Of a stretch of 64,000 nucleotides of DNA, positions 22,801 through 34,644 are shown piece after piece. Origin of the DNA: Anticarsia gemmatalis (lineage: Eukaryota; Arthropoda; Insecta; Lepidoptera; Erebidae). Each line of letters begins with the position of its first letter. Within the stretch, counting starts at the first letter, position 1. The stretch spans positions 3,906,001 through 3,970,000 of the forward strand of contig NC_134767.1 of NCBI RefSeq assembly GCF_050436995.1, in the 5' to 3' direction. The position numbers were made by a program, and so were the translations under genes. The notes under the pieces are model-generated. The model saw only the letters and a list, made by a program, of their open reading frames with translations. It did no database searches and had not been told where the DNA came from.

Positions 22801-25800
22801 AACTTCTGAGACTCAGTTCGCGACAGTGTAAGTCCAGAAGGTTGATATGGGCCCAAAAAGGAGGTATTTATTGGCCCAATTCTATATCAACATTTTTACT
22901 ACATCGATTTAGACAGTTAGGTAGTTGGAATGTAAGGAAAGGAACGTATTAATCCAGTACTTCAAAAATGGCATAGGCCAGATAAAATTCTGCATATAAG
23001 CTAAACAAACCTACATTATTACTGTACTGTACTGTATTATGAAGTACCATTTAAACATCTTTAACGTATTTTAACCACTGTATTTAATTAGATACCTCGT
23101 TTTCGACAAATTTCTGACAAATTCAGTATTTAATCCGAAGCCCGCACAGTGTCATCTGTTTCTCAGAAATAACTCGACGGTACTTTGTTTTCCATGAAAC
23201 CGTCACGAGAAATACGCTTTGGGCTGTATTTAACAAAACTTTCCATTGTTTTATCAGAATGAGGGCCTTTTATCAAACGTGTTGGATAAAATTTTATTGA
23301 GGTCAGTTTGTGGTAGTCTATGTATGTGGATGGAATTTTTTCATTATTTCTGGTACAACTTTCAAGGGTTAAATAAATTTTGTTTGACTAGCAGCCAACC
23401 ATGGCTTTGCTCGTTATTTGCATCGTTTTGCTGTTATTTTCGTCAGATCCTTACAATTTTCACACATAAACCGTCCTCTTGAATCACTCTACCCATTAAA
23501 ACTGCATCAATGCGTGGTGTAGTATTAAAGATCTGAGCATACATAAGGAGAGGCAGCGGAAAGTGGCATTGTCTTAAACCAACTAAACATTTGTACACGC
23601 CAATCGTTTAAATCGATATAAGCTGTTTTAGCGCAAATTAACATACGTGTATTCTGTAATATTTCTTCGTATGGCAGCACACAAGGAGTTGAGCTTACTT
23701 GATATTTCTACAACAAACGTGCATTTTGCCCCCCAAATTGCTTGTAATCCAAAAATAAACCGTCAAAGACATTACAATAAATTCACCAACACAATCAGCA
23801 CTTTAACTGAAAGCCAATATTCTAATTCACCTGGTACAGTCGCGTACAAAACCTCGAAAGCAAATACACTAGGTACTGTTTATTCGTAACGTTATCAATA
23901 TAAAATCAGAAAATAAGCGCACCTCACGTTAAGTTGGCAGTGTTGTGCCCGACGATACCATCACAACCCCTAATATAGAGCTACCCGTATCTGCTATTTC
24001 GAATCCAATTTACGTACAAGAAATAGTGTTTGAGTTATAAGAGGTAGCGGGGGATTAATCGCTGTTGTAGTCGCTACCGCTTGTGAGCCGTCACAAGCGG
24101 TAGCAGTTGAAGCGGTTGAAGGGGTTGAGCAAATATTGTGGGCAATAATGAAATTCAAGAATATTATATTATTATTTTTGTATAATAAAGCTCTTCGCTA
24201 GTAATGTAGAAAAGTGTACTAGTTACATTTTTTAAATACAGTCGAGTTTATCCTGAAATAATCATGAAAACAAAGTACGGTAAGTTTAAATGAAGTAGGC
24301 AATTTATCATTTAGTTTAACTTCTTTGCCGTAGTTAATTTATTAATCAGGTTTTACTTAATTAAGCGACTGGCAAGTAACGTTGGATACATTATACGACA
24401 ACTCTAGCCCGCTGTTGCTTACACATCAAGCCATACCTAAAAACCCTATAGCTGAATCGGAATTCTTTTTACGGATGCAGTAAAAATTTAGGCTCAAAGC
24501 ATCGAAGGAATCTGCCTCCTAATGTTACTGCCTTCAACGAATCGAGTTTTATTCAACTCGATTGATACGCAAATAGATTCCAAATAGTGAATCGCTAGCT
24601 TTTGTGAATGTTAACTGTATTTTTTGTACGACGGTTTTCGTGGAATGTACGTGGTAGTTAGGCTTGAGTGTGATGCGGGAATGTTTCGGTTGAATAACCT
24701 GGGTTTTTCTAAATAGATTTTGACTTAAAAAACTATTTGGTAGAACTATATAAACGTAAGCTATTCTTACTTAGGCAAAATATCGAGTTAAAACTTTTTT
24801 TTTGTCAATAAAATCATTTTAAAGAAAGGAATTTTATAAGATTTTTTCAATTGTGAATTATTGGTGGATCATATCGATTTGACCTCCTAGACTACTATGC
24901 TCGGAAAAAGGTCTATATAAGTATTGAAGGCTTTACATTTTCTCAGGAAATGTTTTAATTAATTCTATACGATGTATTTCATATTTAGGTAATAACTAAT
25001 TTCAAAAAAGTAAGTGATCGTCGTCTTGAGTTTAACCTTCGACCACATGCGTGGGAACCATATTCTCAGCTCGCTCTATCAACACCGTTCAATCAGTCTC
25101 ACCTGTAAAAATGTCCAGTTAAAATAAATAAATTACTGTTAAAGAAACTAATTCACACGTTTCGTTTCAGGTGCATTCTCTCGTACATTCAGTCGTGTGA
25201 AGCTCACGCACAATCCTCTGTACTCGTCTGTCATGACCTTCTACAATGAGATTGAGAAACCAGTCGATGTGTACGATAGTTTGAAAGTTAGGAAATATTT
25301 TAAGGTTTATATACTGGCTTTGAAAAACCGTTATCGGCATCGAGGTAAGTAAAATGTGAAGGATATTTTAGTAATATCACACTTCTTTTTTGTTTTTCAA
25401 CCCTTCACTGTCTCACTGGCCAAGGTTTTCGTCCAGGAAGAGTGAGAAGCAATAGGCCTTGAGCTTTTATAATTAGTTAATTAAACAGCAAATACTTGGT
25501 AATTGATTTGGTAGAAATACAATTGCACTATCAGAAGCATTTTTGGTTTCCTAGTTTAAGCGTAAGGTTTTTAGAAAGCAGCCTGAAGTAACAAAATCTT
25601 AACTTTTGCCTTTTATGAAAGAGACAAGGTGATTATATACGAACATTAAACTTAATTAATTACTATAAATAAAACATGAAACATTCTTATTCTATAGTCT
25701 TTAAAATATATTTTTTTTGGTAAAGAATGCAACACACAACCCAATATATTCTTTATTTTTAATATCTTTGTCCTGTTCCAGGTATAGGCAAAGAAATGCT

Positions 25801-27245
25801 CAAAGCGGCCATGCTACTTAGTGCCAGTGCTAATGTTCCTGCCATCGCTGGTATATTTACTACTAGTAGACTACATGTAATAGCCGAAGAGCTGGGCTTT
25901 GTCAAACTGAACGAGATTTACTATGTTAGGTATCTTATTGATGGCGAGGTGAGTTGAATGAGTAGAAAGATAAACTAACTTCTATCTAATATTTGGTTGG
26001 ATGTTTAAATGTTAGGATGTTTGGGTGAATGTTTTTTTACTTAAAAACGCTTAAACTGCTAAACAGATTCAGGTGAAATTTGATATACAGGTTGACCTTG
26101 ACTAAAAATGGCATATTTTTTACAATAACCTTTTCACACGTACCAAACGGAATGACGTTGTGGCAATATAATATCAATCCTATCTTTGTATCTTTCACTC
26201 TAAATATAGTCATGTTTTGGAATGTTTTTTTTTTGGTTTTGAGCTATGGTTGTCAACATTATTAGTCATTTGACTGCCTCTATGGCACAGTGGTTTAGGT
26301 CACCGCGCCGCTACCATGGCGTCGGGAGGTCGTGGGTTCGATTCCCACACCTAACAATTATTTGCGCGATCAACTAATAATTGTTTCGAGTCTGGTTGTA
26401 CTTTGTGTCCGTTGAATGTATGTTAATAAAAGTCCCCGCGACACAAGAGCCATTCTTAGTGCGGATGTTGTCTATTTTAAATAGAAAAATTGTCAGTAAA
26501 AACCTACATAAAGTAAAAAAGGGTGTTTTTAAAATCCGTGTACAGTAAAACGACCTAGTCACTTTGTCAGTAGCGATAAAATCTTTATACCGACGGATGA
26601 TCGGTGAGCTGTCGGCCCATGTGTCGTGCAGTGATCAATCAAGATCTGATTGTGGAGTACGGGAATTTGCAGCGTACAGTCAACAGGTGGCGCTCGGTGC
26701 AAAGAAAATATTATTTTTGAACACATATTGGTTGCTGCATAAGCTCAAAAATTGTTGAAGTATGTTTGAGACTTAACATAATAATATGCCCAGGTGTTGC
26801 TGCTCTTATATGGGATTTTACGAACTGTACATAAGCTGTTTCTGAAAATAGTTTACTATGATATAATATAGTCTTATTAATTTTGGACGGAGCGGCGGCG
26901 ACCAGCGTTTATTTAGAAATTCGAGGTTTTGTACAGTTTCATAATTTATTGATTGTAGATGTCACAATTTGAAAACTTCTTACTATTTGAACAATAACAT
27001 AGATAAGCAAATAGTGCACTAACCAAAATATTTCGTAGTTTACGCAAGGTTCTTTTATTTCTGTTAACACCTTAAAGACACAGCGTATTTTTATTTGTTT
27101 TCAGGTGCTGTTCTGGGACACTGGTCTCGGCAACTATGGGGCTGCAATAATGGCGTACAGGATCCCCGACGTGATAGAAATGCAAGAGGTCAAGGTCCAA
27201 CACTCCTCCAGGTTTAATATTACGATGGAAGATGATGAGAATTAA
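19719..27245 (+). CDS. GNAT-family N-acetyltransferase, AANAT-like, five coding exons (270 aa)
   Basis: Joining 19719-19889, 22233-22392, 25171-25344, 25782-25948 and 27105-27245 gives one uninterrupted 270-residue frame ending in TAA. All introns have GT/AG ends, and phases fit (0, 1, 1, 0). The protein has the GNAT acetyl-CoA signature RxxGxG at residues 166-171 (R-H-R-G-I-G), followed by a helix (KEMLKAAMLL) and a C-terminal part with ITTSRL-like and GFVKLNEIYY segments typical of insect arylalkylamine/dopamine N-acetyltransferase-like proteins. The expected activity is transfer of acetyl from acetyl-CoA to an amine; the substrate cannot be told from sequence. There is no signal peptide or membrane segment, so it is probably cytosolic. 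The ATG at 19719 lies ten bases after a good acceptor (pyrimidine tract then CAG at 19706-19708), so an upstream non-coding exon is likely. Family call is confident; aralkylamine specificity is inference. Confidence 0.88.
22233..22392 (+). CDS. GNAT gene coding exon 2 (residues 58-110 plus one base)
   Basis: Preceded by TTGATTTCAG and followed by the donor GTGAGA at 22393. It encodes ITYKSVKMADDKEG then VRIWMKDKMSIAAVKEGEDK and LVGVLIMRIQER. The beta-strand pair SIAAVKE and LVGVLIMR matches the central sheet of the GNAT fold. Phase 1 end; the split serine codon is completed in exon 3. A mariner-type MITE sits only 22 bases beyond the donor. Confidence 0.87.
22415..22620. mobile_element. mariner-type MITE in intron 2 of the GNAT gene
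   Basis: This 206-base element has terminal inverted repeats of about 51 bases with two mismatches. The left end starts TTAGGTCGGGGAAAAAGTC, and the right end is the reverse complement of TTAGGTCGGGTAAAAAGTA. TA dinucleotides flank both ends (22413-22414 and 22621-22622). TTAGGT ends with a TA duplication are typical of Tc1/mariner elements. It has no transposase. Confidence 0.8.
24073..24104. repeat. GC-rich hairpin in intron 2
   Basis: GCTACCGCTTGTG at 24073-24085 pairs perfectly with 24092-24104 around AGCCGT. It stands out from the AT-rich intron. Confidence 0.75.
25171..25344 (+). CDS. GNAT gene coding exon 3 (residues 111-169)
   Basis: Preceded by TTTCGTTTCAG and followed by GTAAGT at 25345. 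It encodes SAFSRTFSRVKLTHNPLYSS, then a helix region with EIEKPVDVYDSLKVRKYF, the strand KVYILALKNR and the first part of the acetyl-CoA-binding loop (RYRHR). Intron 3 interrupts the codon of the first conserved glycine of RxxGxG (Gly169). Confidence 0.88.
25782..25948 (+). CDS. GNAT gene coding exon 4 (residues 169-224)
   Basis: Preceded by TGTTCCAG and followed by the donor GTGAGT at 25949. Completes the acetyl-CoA loop (GIGKEMLKAAMLLS) and then encodes VPAIAGIFTTSRLHVIAEEL followed by GFVKLNEIYYVRYLIDGE, the late strand-helix-strand of the GNAT fold. Phase 0 end. Confidence 0.88.
26272..26488 (+). mobile_element. tRNA-derived SINE in intron 4 of the GNAT gene
   Basis: The head GACTGCCTCTATGGCACAGT contains an A box, and GTGGGTTCGATTCCCACA is a clear B box/T arm. 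The body includes AAGTCCCCGCGACACAAGAG and a TTAGTGCGGATGTTGTCT end. It is a close relative of the SINE at 37444-37660. It lies in gene sense orientation, over 600 bases from the next exon. Confidence 0.75.
27105..27245 (+). CDS. GNAT gene terminal coding exon 5 (residues 225-270, stop)
   Basis: Preceded by a pyrimidine-rich tract ending TTGTTTTCAG. Encodes VLFWDTGLGNYGAAIMAYR and a C-terminal tail VQHSSRFNITMEDDEN before TAA at 27243-27245. The acidic end is probably outside the catalytic fold. A polyadenylation signal follows 61 bases after the stop. Confidence 0.86.
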   Translation: MLFWDTGLGNYGAAIMAYRIPDVIEMQEVKVQHSSRFNITMEDDEN

Positions 27246-27306
27246 ATATACTTATTTTATTTTAAGCTGTTGTTTTTATTAGCATGTAAAAGCTCTTGAT
27301 TGTCGT

Positions 27307-27312
27307 AATAAA
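27307..27312 (+). promoter_or_regulatory. polyadenylation signal AATAAA of the GNAT gene
   Basis: A canonical AATAAA lies about 60 bases past the TAA of the terminal exon, giving a short 3' UTR. It is the first canonical hexamer after the stop. Confidence 0.6.
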
Positions 27313-29203
27313 ACATAGATGAAGGCGTTCCCATAAGAACCAGCTTTCGAGCAAAATAGTTATGTTTTAGACTGCTTAAGGAAGTTATTAAATACCTAAA
27401 TTGGTCTAGTAGTTTCACAGATTTCTCCTTATATGAGACTACAAACTTTTATCCATAATACTCGTAATTTCAGTGCAGTTCTGCTTGATTGTGTGCCGTT
27501 CTTCTCCGTGAACTGGCTTAATATTGAGGAAAAAATCATACATTATAACAAACATTCTAGCGTTTATATAATAAAAATTATTTTCCTCTCATTATCCAAT
27601 AAATTTTAAGCGTTTTACGAGTATCAGATAAAAGTGTAATCGCCTGTAATATCCAACGTTCTACAGGTGTTATAATGTAATAGTTTTAATTAATAACCAA
27701 TTTGATTATTCAATGAAATATTGCGGGTAGAGGTGTCTGTGGTTAGTCTAATGTGGTGTGATTAGTTGTCGATCAAAATAGCCTGTTGCATTAGGAAATA
27801 ATTACGAATTGTTTTACTAATTAGATTTTGTAAAGCTATCATTCTTAGTTGAGAATAGTGCGTCCATATACCATTACATTTTACGTCTTTTTACCGACTT
27901 GATGTATTATCAGGATTTTATAATGATACAATTAATAATACAATAAAATTCTGATTTTGATAAATACTGAAGGCACTTTTCGCCCGGTACCATCGTTGGA
28001 TTTTAAATTATACTGATAAAAGTATTTTTGTCGCTGCTGTAAAGGTCGTAAGTGACATGAACAGTAAGATATTTAAAGTTATACTTAGAGTTTATTAAAC
28101 TTTAGGACCGGTTTTGCACATGGTCGACCGAAATAGACGATACTCAATACAAAAAAATAAGTATAAGTCGATTACTTTATTTTTAAATTGTCCAACAAAG
28201 GTCCTTTTACAAAGAAATCAACCAATATTGTCGACCAGTATCCGTTTTCGTCGAAAATAATTTTAATGAGATAGAGATGTTTATCACAGATGTTTCCTCT
28301 CAAGTTTGATTAAATAAGTTATTTTTCTTTGAACGAATTCCGTTGATATGCTGAAAGATAAAAAGTTTTGTAGACAAAGCCTCAGGGGATGATATTTTTA
28401 ATTTGTTTGGGTGCTTCTTAGTTTGAATCTCAATCGTTTTGGAAGAAAATCGCGATTTTATTTTTGATATTTTTTACTGTCACATATCAATACGGTATTT
28501 TTAGGGAACAATATTAAGCTTTCATATAGGGGTAGATAGGGAGTAAATATAATTGGTAGAGTTCCGTTGTCATCATATTTATTTTGCTTCCTCTACATTC
28601 CATAAATCAGGCCATACATGTCCGTTTAAAATTAACTTGCTTAACATAATAATTATGAACCTAATAAAGAGTATTAAGCTAACATTGCATTATCTAATGG
28701 ATCGATTCCACGTCATTTTTGGTAAAATAAAATAAGAAATGTACATAATTGATCCGCTAAAATTGTTTACTACATCATTTTAAGTCATCATCATAAAGTA
28801 ACGGATTATTTTCTTCTGCAAACAATTTTTTCATAAACAATTTCATAGATCAAACACTCAAATTAAATGAAGACCAACAACAACAAAGTACATACAAATC
28901 AAAGGGAAAGTAACACGAATAACAGTTTACTAAGTAAATATTCTGACTTAGAATTAACCAGCCCAGTGTCAATCAAAATGATCTTTTTGGCTACCGACTG
29001 AGAGGGCAATAGTGATATTTAGTCGGTAAGAAAGAGACAGACGATGGAAAGTTTAATCAAAAACAATCCATTTCAATATTATTAATTAGCCCCGCGAACG
29101 AGGTTTTGTTGGACGATGAAGTTGTTAAATCGGATGCGGCTGGAAAATAAAATATTCTTTAACAAACTTATTTTATGTATGTTATTTAAGACTAAAAATA
29201 AAA

Positions 29204-29302
29204 TAACCCATTAATATCCCACTGCTGGGCAAGGGTCTCCTCCCATAATAAGGAAGGGGTTAGGCCCTGAGTCCACAATGCTGGCCAATTGCGGGTTTGG
29301 GA
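29204..29302 (-). repeat. lepidopteran-type interspersed repeat, copy C
   Basis: Close match to the copy at 11844 (AACCCATTAATATCCCACTG, then GGGGTTAGGCCCTGAGTCCA). An A-rich stretch precedes it on the plus strand. Confidence 0.55.
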
Positions 29303-30810
29303 CTTATTTAAGACTGCCTAAAAATAAAAAAAATGCTAGTAGTGGGCGAAATAATAACCTCAAGTGCATAAATGTCTCCTTTGGCTTTAGTCCATAGAGA
29401 CAAGCAATGTATCTAAGCCTACTAGATTTTAAATCTAATATTTCTTCAAATAATTAGTTTCTATTTAAAACTTTGAAATAAAAAAATATTACACCTTGTA
29501 TAAATAAATTATCGTTTCATTTGACTATTGTTTATGTACCTACATATGAATGCCAACCTGTAGGTCGACCAATCCTAGATAAAAACATAAGGCACCACAA
29601 AATATCCGATATAGCCTAATAATTGCTAAGTATTTATTTATTAAAAGTCGTCTCCATGCCCAATTATTGGCGTAATTATTGATAAATTCGCGTCTGTTTC
29701 GCTCCATTGTGCCACATCCATCGTCTACCAAATATTCATCAACTATGAAAACGAATTTCTCAATTTATGTAAATTAATCGAGTTTCGTTTTGCTCGTAAA
29801 TGTCTGTCATTATTACGGAAATGATTCAATTCGACCTCTCTCTATTTATTGTGTGGTGTAAATCATAGACTTTGTGAAATGTTCTTTACGAATTCATTAG
29901 CGCTTAATGGGTTTGTTATGGTAGATTGAGATTCTCTTCTGGATTTCCTATAAATTTTGCTGCTACTTGAGGGTTAACTATAAAAAGTTTATATATTATG
30001 TTAGTGGCGCTTGTTAAGTATTGCTTCGACGTGCTTTAATTTGTGAAATTTGATTAGTTACATCAGATGAGTTTTTATATTCAGTGTCAGAAAATATATG
30101 GCTGATTTTTCATTTATTTTTAATATTTAAATTTTTATTATCATTTGAAAATATAGTAAGAAAAAGAAAGAAGTTACTTATTAGATACGTTAATACGGAT
30201 TTTAATTTTATGTCGTCCCCATAATTTGATACTGTAATCTCGAGTTTATTCGGTAATTGACGACACATCAGAATTGAAACATTTTGAATAACCAAATAAT
30301 AGGTGCGAGATAAAAGAAAAGATATTCTATAAAACTACAAGGTTTATTTAAGTCTTTCAAACGATTCCAAGGTGAAAATAATAAAGAAATTTATCTTAGA
30401 ATAGTTGAAGCCACTAACGAGGGGTCAGAATATTATTTCTGAACCCTTTAATGATACAAAGGAGAGGTAAAAGAAATCGTTACCCTTTGAAAATACCGAT
30501 ACAAATGAAGAAGGAGAGAGATTTTGTATTTTATGATAGCTTAAGTCATTGCTTTGTGTTGAAATCTGTAGTTTTCTAGATTGGAGATTAATTTGAATGT
30601 AAAATTGGTAAAAAAATGACAGCTAATTTTGTTAAGTTTATAGAAATTTCAAAATTAGATTTTTGGATAATACGAAAACGGTAAGAATTTGTCAACCAAG
30701 TGCAGGACTGTTAGCTTTACATGCTCTTCGAGACATAGACAATCTCTGGACATTAAATGTTAATATCTCCATATTCTGGGTACCTACGCGCTGAAAATCC
30801 TATACTGCAC

Positions 30811-30872
30811 ATCCTGGAATTCGACCTCTGTGCAGCGGTCGTAACCACTGTCAATGCGCTACAGAAGCAATT
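30811..30872 (-). mobile_element. tRNA-like SINE head remnant
   Basis: On the minus strand GCTTCTGTAGCGCATTGACA resembles an A box and GAGGTCGAATTCCAGG a damaged B box. No body could be matched. Confidence 0.35.
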
Positions 30873-31793
30873 TTAGTCCTATCAAAACTATTTACCAGTT
30901 TCAGTAAGCATACAAAATGCTGACATCACGATACATTTTTATCTAAATCTGTACAGTAGGTTATGCCGGTACAATTAGCGTAGTTCACTGGGTTCATGAG
31001 ATAGCACATCTAACACATTGTTAGTTTACCCCGTCATGGAAATATTGATGCTGACGTTTAGCAAATATTGCTATGTTTATGTTATATGCGAGATAAACTC
31101 TAATAATTTCAGTTCTACCTTAATTGTAATTCAATTAAAGTCCTGAACAATTATGGAGCAGAAAATAAAGCATCAGGTTCGGATGAAAGGTTAAGTTCTG
31201 CCGTTAGAAAATTGATGAAGCTGGAATGCATTCATTCACAGTTATTTTCTTGTTCTTGTGTTTGTATAGTTTATATTTTAATTAATCAGTTTTTTTGGTA
31301 TGGTCGAAACCACATTAGGACATAATTACCACTTACACACGACCCCTTGATCTCAATTATACTCTAGATAATGCGTGCATTCCGAAGTGCTATGCAAAGT
31401 TGTCAGGCTATTACTGTCCTTAAAAATACTCAATTAAATACATTTATGACATTCATTATTCTTAATGAAAACAATCGTAATCATCAACTAATTTGTAAAA
31501 AGTGAACATTTTGTATCAAAATGCAGCCATAGATCAACTTACGGCCATTTTACTTAGTCAACAGCCGCTCAACCACACGTTTACTAGCACGTTAAACCAA
31601 CAAAATGTATTAGCTAATCAGCTAACTAACACGGTGTATCGGTTCAGGTCTGTGCATCCGTGTATGAGAGATAACGGCCTATATTTGTGGTGGTGATACC
31701 TTTTATAGTCGCCGACTACATCGGTACGATGTTTTAATGAAAATGTTCGATAAATACGTAAAGAGTGACTGCTGATTAGAGATTTCGGTCGCG

Positions 31794-31941
31794 ATGTCCA
31801 AGTCGAGCAAAGTGCGTTACATGAGATCGGACAAAAATAATCACTCAAAAACTTGCTGTAAAGAGGATTTGGCTCATATTTTTACATTGGTCCGCTTGCC
31901 CGACGTCAACTTTTCTGAGGAATTTCACGTTTGGGTTAAAC
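31794..31941 (+). CDS. candidate first coding exon of an unidentified gene
   Basis: An ATG at 31794 opens 49 codons plus one base (MSKSSKVRYMRSDKNN, then CCKEDLAHIFTLVRLPDVNF and SEEFHVWVK) ending at a strong GTAAGATT donor at 31942. Base composition is less AT-biased than the surroundings, and the peptide has balanced, protein-like composition. If the donor is ignored the frame stops soon after at a TAG. The protein is not recognised, and no matching second exon could be found by eye downstream, so the next exon may be distant. It could also be a chance open stretch beside a good donor-like word. Confidence 0.35.
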
Positions 31942-33330
31942 GTAAGATTCGTTTTCTTATTAATGGGATTTAGACTAGAATATGTTCAATAGCCGGAGTA
32001 TGGTAATGTGCCGTGTATAGAATAGATATACTACTGTTTATTCTTTTTCCTCGAAATACATATAATGATTTTATTAAAATGTTGATATGTTCTAACCCCA
32101 GTCAATAGAGTTACTGCTTGCGAAGCGCCAAACTGAAAACAGTTTAAATTTTGTTTCGCCTGTTAATCAAACATAAGAACTAGAGATACGTAGAAACATA
32201 CACTACTACCTAAACCACAGGACAGTACCTACTTGAAATTTCATATAATGACTTTTGATTACCTACTTAAAACATTTTGTCTAATTGGTTGTGACTTTCA
32301 TCCTTTAAGAAACAATTTCTACTCATACCTGCCAGTCGTAAAGCCATTTAAGTTGCTAAAACAAATAAAAAATAATCATTCACATTCTAAGTTAAACAAA
32401 AATATAGTTGCGGTTAAACTTACACAGTTAAGAGTAAGGAAAAACTTTCCATATTTGTTTGAATATCATCCACTATATCTAGACCTCTCCTGAACGAGTT
32501 GTTTAATACAAAAGTCTTGAGCTCCAAGTTATTAGAGGGCTCAAGTTAAACTGGGTATGTAATATAAATAAAATTGCAATAGTTAGCTAAAATGGTAGCG
32601 TTTTGTAAATAAAGTTATTGTGAATGTTTGTTGCAGTTTGTTTGTTTTTAGTATAGATATTTAGTTCTTAAATTGCAATAGGTACTTCTCTGTACTCATA
32701 AGGTCTGCTGTTTCTATTGTGGGTCTTAAGCACATGAAAAGTTTAGAAGCGTAACTTAAAATGATGATATAGCAAAGTTTGGACTTTTATTGGAAAAGTT
32801 TTACCAGAAATTAGAAAAACGCAAGAGTACTGTACAATTGCGAACATTTGAACAAAAATTGGCAATACCCGGCATTTTGTTCTACTCGGAAATCAAACCT
32901 AGGAACTCGTGATTTACAGTTGCTTAACCTGTTCACCAACCTCACTGGCTACAGTGGCTACAGATGCAAAAATAAACTATGAATCTATGACTATATTGTG
33001 TATATGTATGAATGTATGTACGATAATGAAACCGCGGTTTAGGTATAATCAAGTAGTAGTTAATTTAAAGGCTGCACCACTTACAGCGGAGGCAATTAAT
33101 TATCGTTCTAATGAACGTGCTCATAATACCACCCGCTTTGGAATGCGTAATTGAGCCAATGTTTGAGCCATATGTTGGTGGCCAATGTTGGTTAGTTTGT
33201 GAAATACCTTGTGGACTTTTTGTTCCTATCTAATGTTGTTCGGTAATTATGACAAGATTTGACAAATAGTTGTAATGTTATCAGTTATTCACTCTTCGCA
33301 ACTTACTTCTTCTTCTTGTCTTCTTCTTGT

Positions 33331-33580
33331 CGTATGGTTAGTGGTCAACCTAGTGTCAAAGTTGTTCAAGCCGCCCAAAGGCCTTTGACGTGGCTTAACG
33401 ACTGTTATCTTAGTAGACAACAACCGGGACCGACTTTTTACGTGCCCTCCGAAGCACGGAAAAAGTCGCCCTGTTCAAATACCACTATGCGGTCACCCAT
33501 CTATGGAATGACCGCGCCAAGGTTTGCTTAACCCACAGATCGTTTACCGACCGGTGAGCGCAACTGGCTACGGGCGCCTC
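33331..33580 (+). repeat. unclassified interspersed repeat, copy 1
   Basis: Shares long stretches with 47729-47972 and, inverted, 14593-14829: GGCTTAACGACTGTTATCTT, ACAACCGGGACCGAC, TACGTGCCCTCCGAAGCACG, ATGCGGTCACCCATC and GATCGTTTACCGACCGGTGAG. It has no tRNA head and no open frame common to the copies. Probably a non-autonomous element or LINE remnant. Confidence 0.7.
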
Positions 33581-34587
33581 AAAACTTACTAAGATCATAA
33601 TATAATTCTTTATGTTTTAATGGTAAAACGTAATATTATGTAAAATAAAAAAAATTAAACCCTCTCTCTTTCAGCACAAACATTTTTTTGGGAACTGTGT
33701 CCTTTTTGGCTCTGTCGAATTTTTCCTAAATTAATATCACAGTTAAAATATCATAACATAACACGGTGATTAGCAAATAGTTTACTTTCATGTTTATAGT
33801 ATTAATACCTATTCAATTTATTGTAAAGGTCGGTTGTTGTTAAGAATATAAAAATGGCATTAAAAAGTTACGTGGGAATCAAATCCACATTGTCGCAATG
33901 CGCAACCTACTAACAGTTCTCAAAGAATTTATAAGCATTTAAACTTGAAGGGGGTTATCAGATATCTTAAGGAAAACGTTTCCCTTCTCTCTACAGGAAT
34001 CACAATAGCAAAATACGTAATGACTTGTCCCAAAAAGTGCCCATAAACCCAAGAAAAAGGAAACTTACCTTTATTGAAGAGCCTCAATTTAAATACAAAA
34101 TTCAACCTTATGTGCATACAATTGGGTCTGTTTTTTAAAGGACCGGATTAGCAGATGGTATGTATATTTTTGTCATCGGTCCTAATGTGGCCTTCTGCGA
34201 TCGAAATCTAATTTAGTCGAAATGCATCAACTGTTTAAAAGAATACGTTTGTAAAGGGTCATTTATTTATTTTTATTTGGAACTGTTCTTTGACAAGCTT
34301 TTACTACAAACATTAAAATAGTTCCATAACAGTGATTTCGATTGTAAGTCTTATCTTGAACGACTATTTCTTTCTTTTACTACAAAATAATTAAGCTGTT
34401 TAAGGATTAGCCAGAACAATCGTCTATTGGGATTATTGTCCTTTTAGCTTCTGGAGTTTTGTAATCAATATTTTATTTATTTACAAAGTTCACACATAGT
34501 ATGAACGTGAAAACGCGTTTTTGGTTGGTTTGTAAAAATGGTAAATCCAATTTGCAATATTAAGTTTATCGCGCGGAATACCGGGAA

Positions 34588-34644
34588 AAAGCTAGTACTT
34601 ATTTCTAGCACTAACATTCAGTGCTAGAAATAAGAAGTAGCTTT
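34588..34644. repeat. hairpin, 25-bp arms, two mismatches
   Basis: Arm 34588-34612 (ends ATTTCTAGCACT) pairs with 34620-34644 around AACATTC. Intergenic. Confidence 0.8.

Larger units (their letters stand above)
27313..31793. other. non-coding stretch downstream of the GNAT gene
   Basis: AT-rich, with the repeat at 29204-29302 and a SINE-head remnant at 30811-30872. Otherwise nothing recognisable. Confidence 0.55.

Noticed and set aside
26080..26265. Frame within GNAT intron 4 as a possible alternative exon
   Set aside because: No good splice sites, and the text resembles decayed repeat sequence; exons 4 and 5 join in frame without it.
33259..33531. 90-codon frame with a signal-peptide-like start
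   Set aside because: Most of it lies in the interspersed repeat copy at 33331-33580, whose other copies do not keep the frame.
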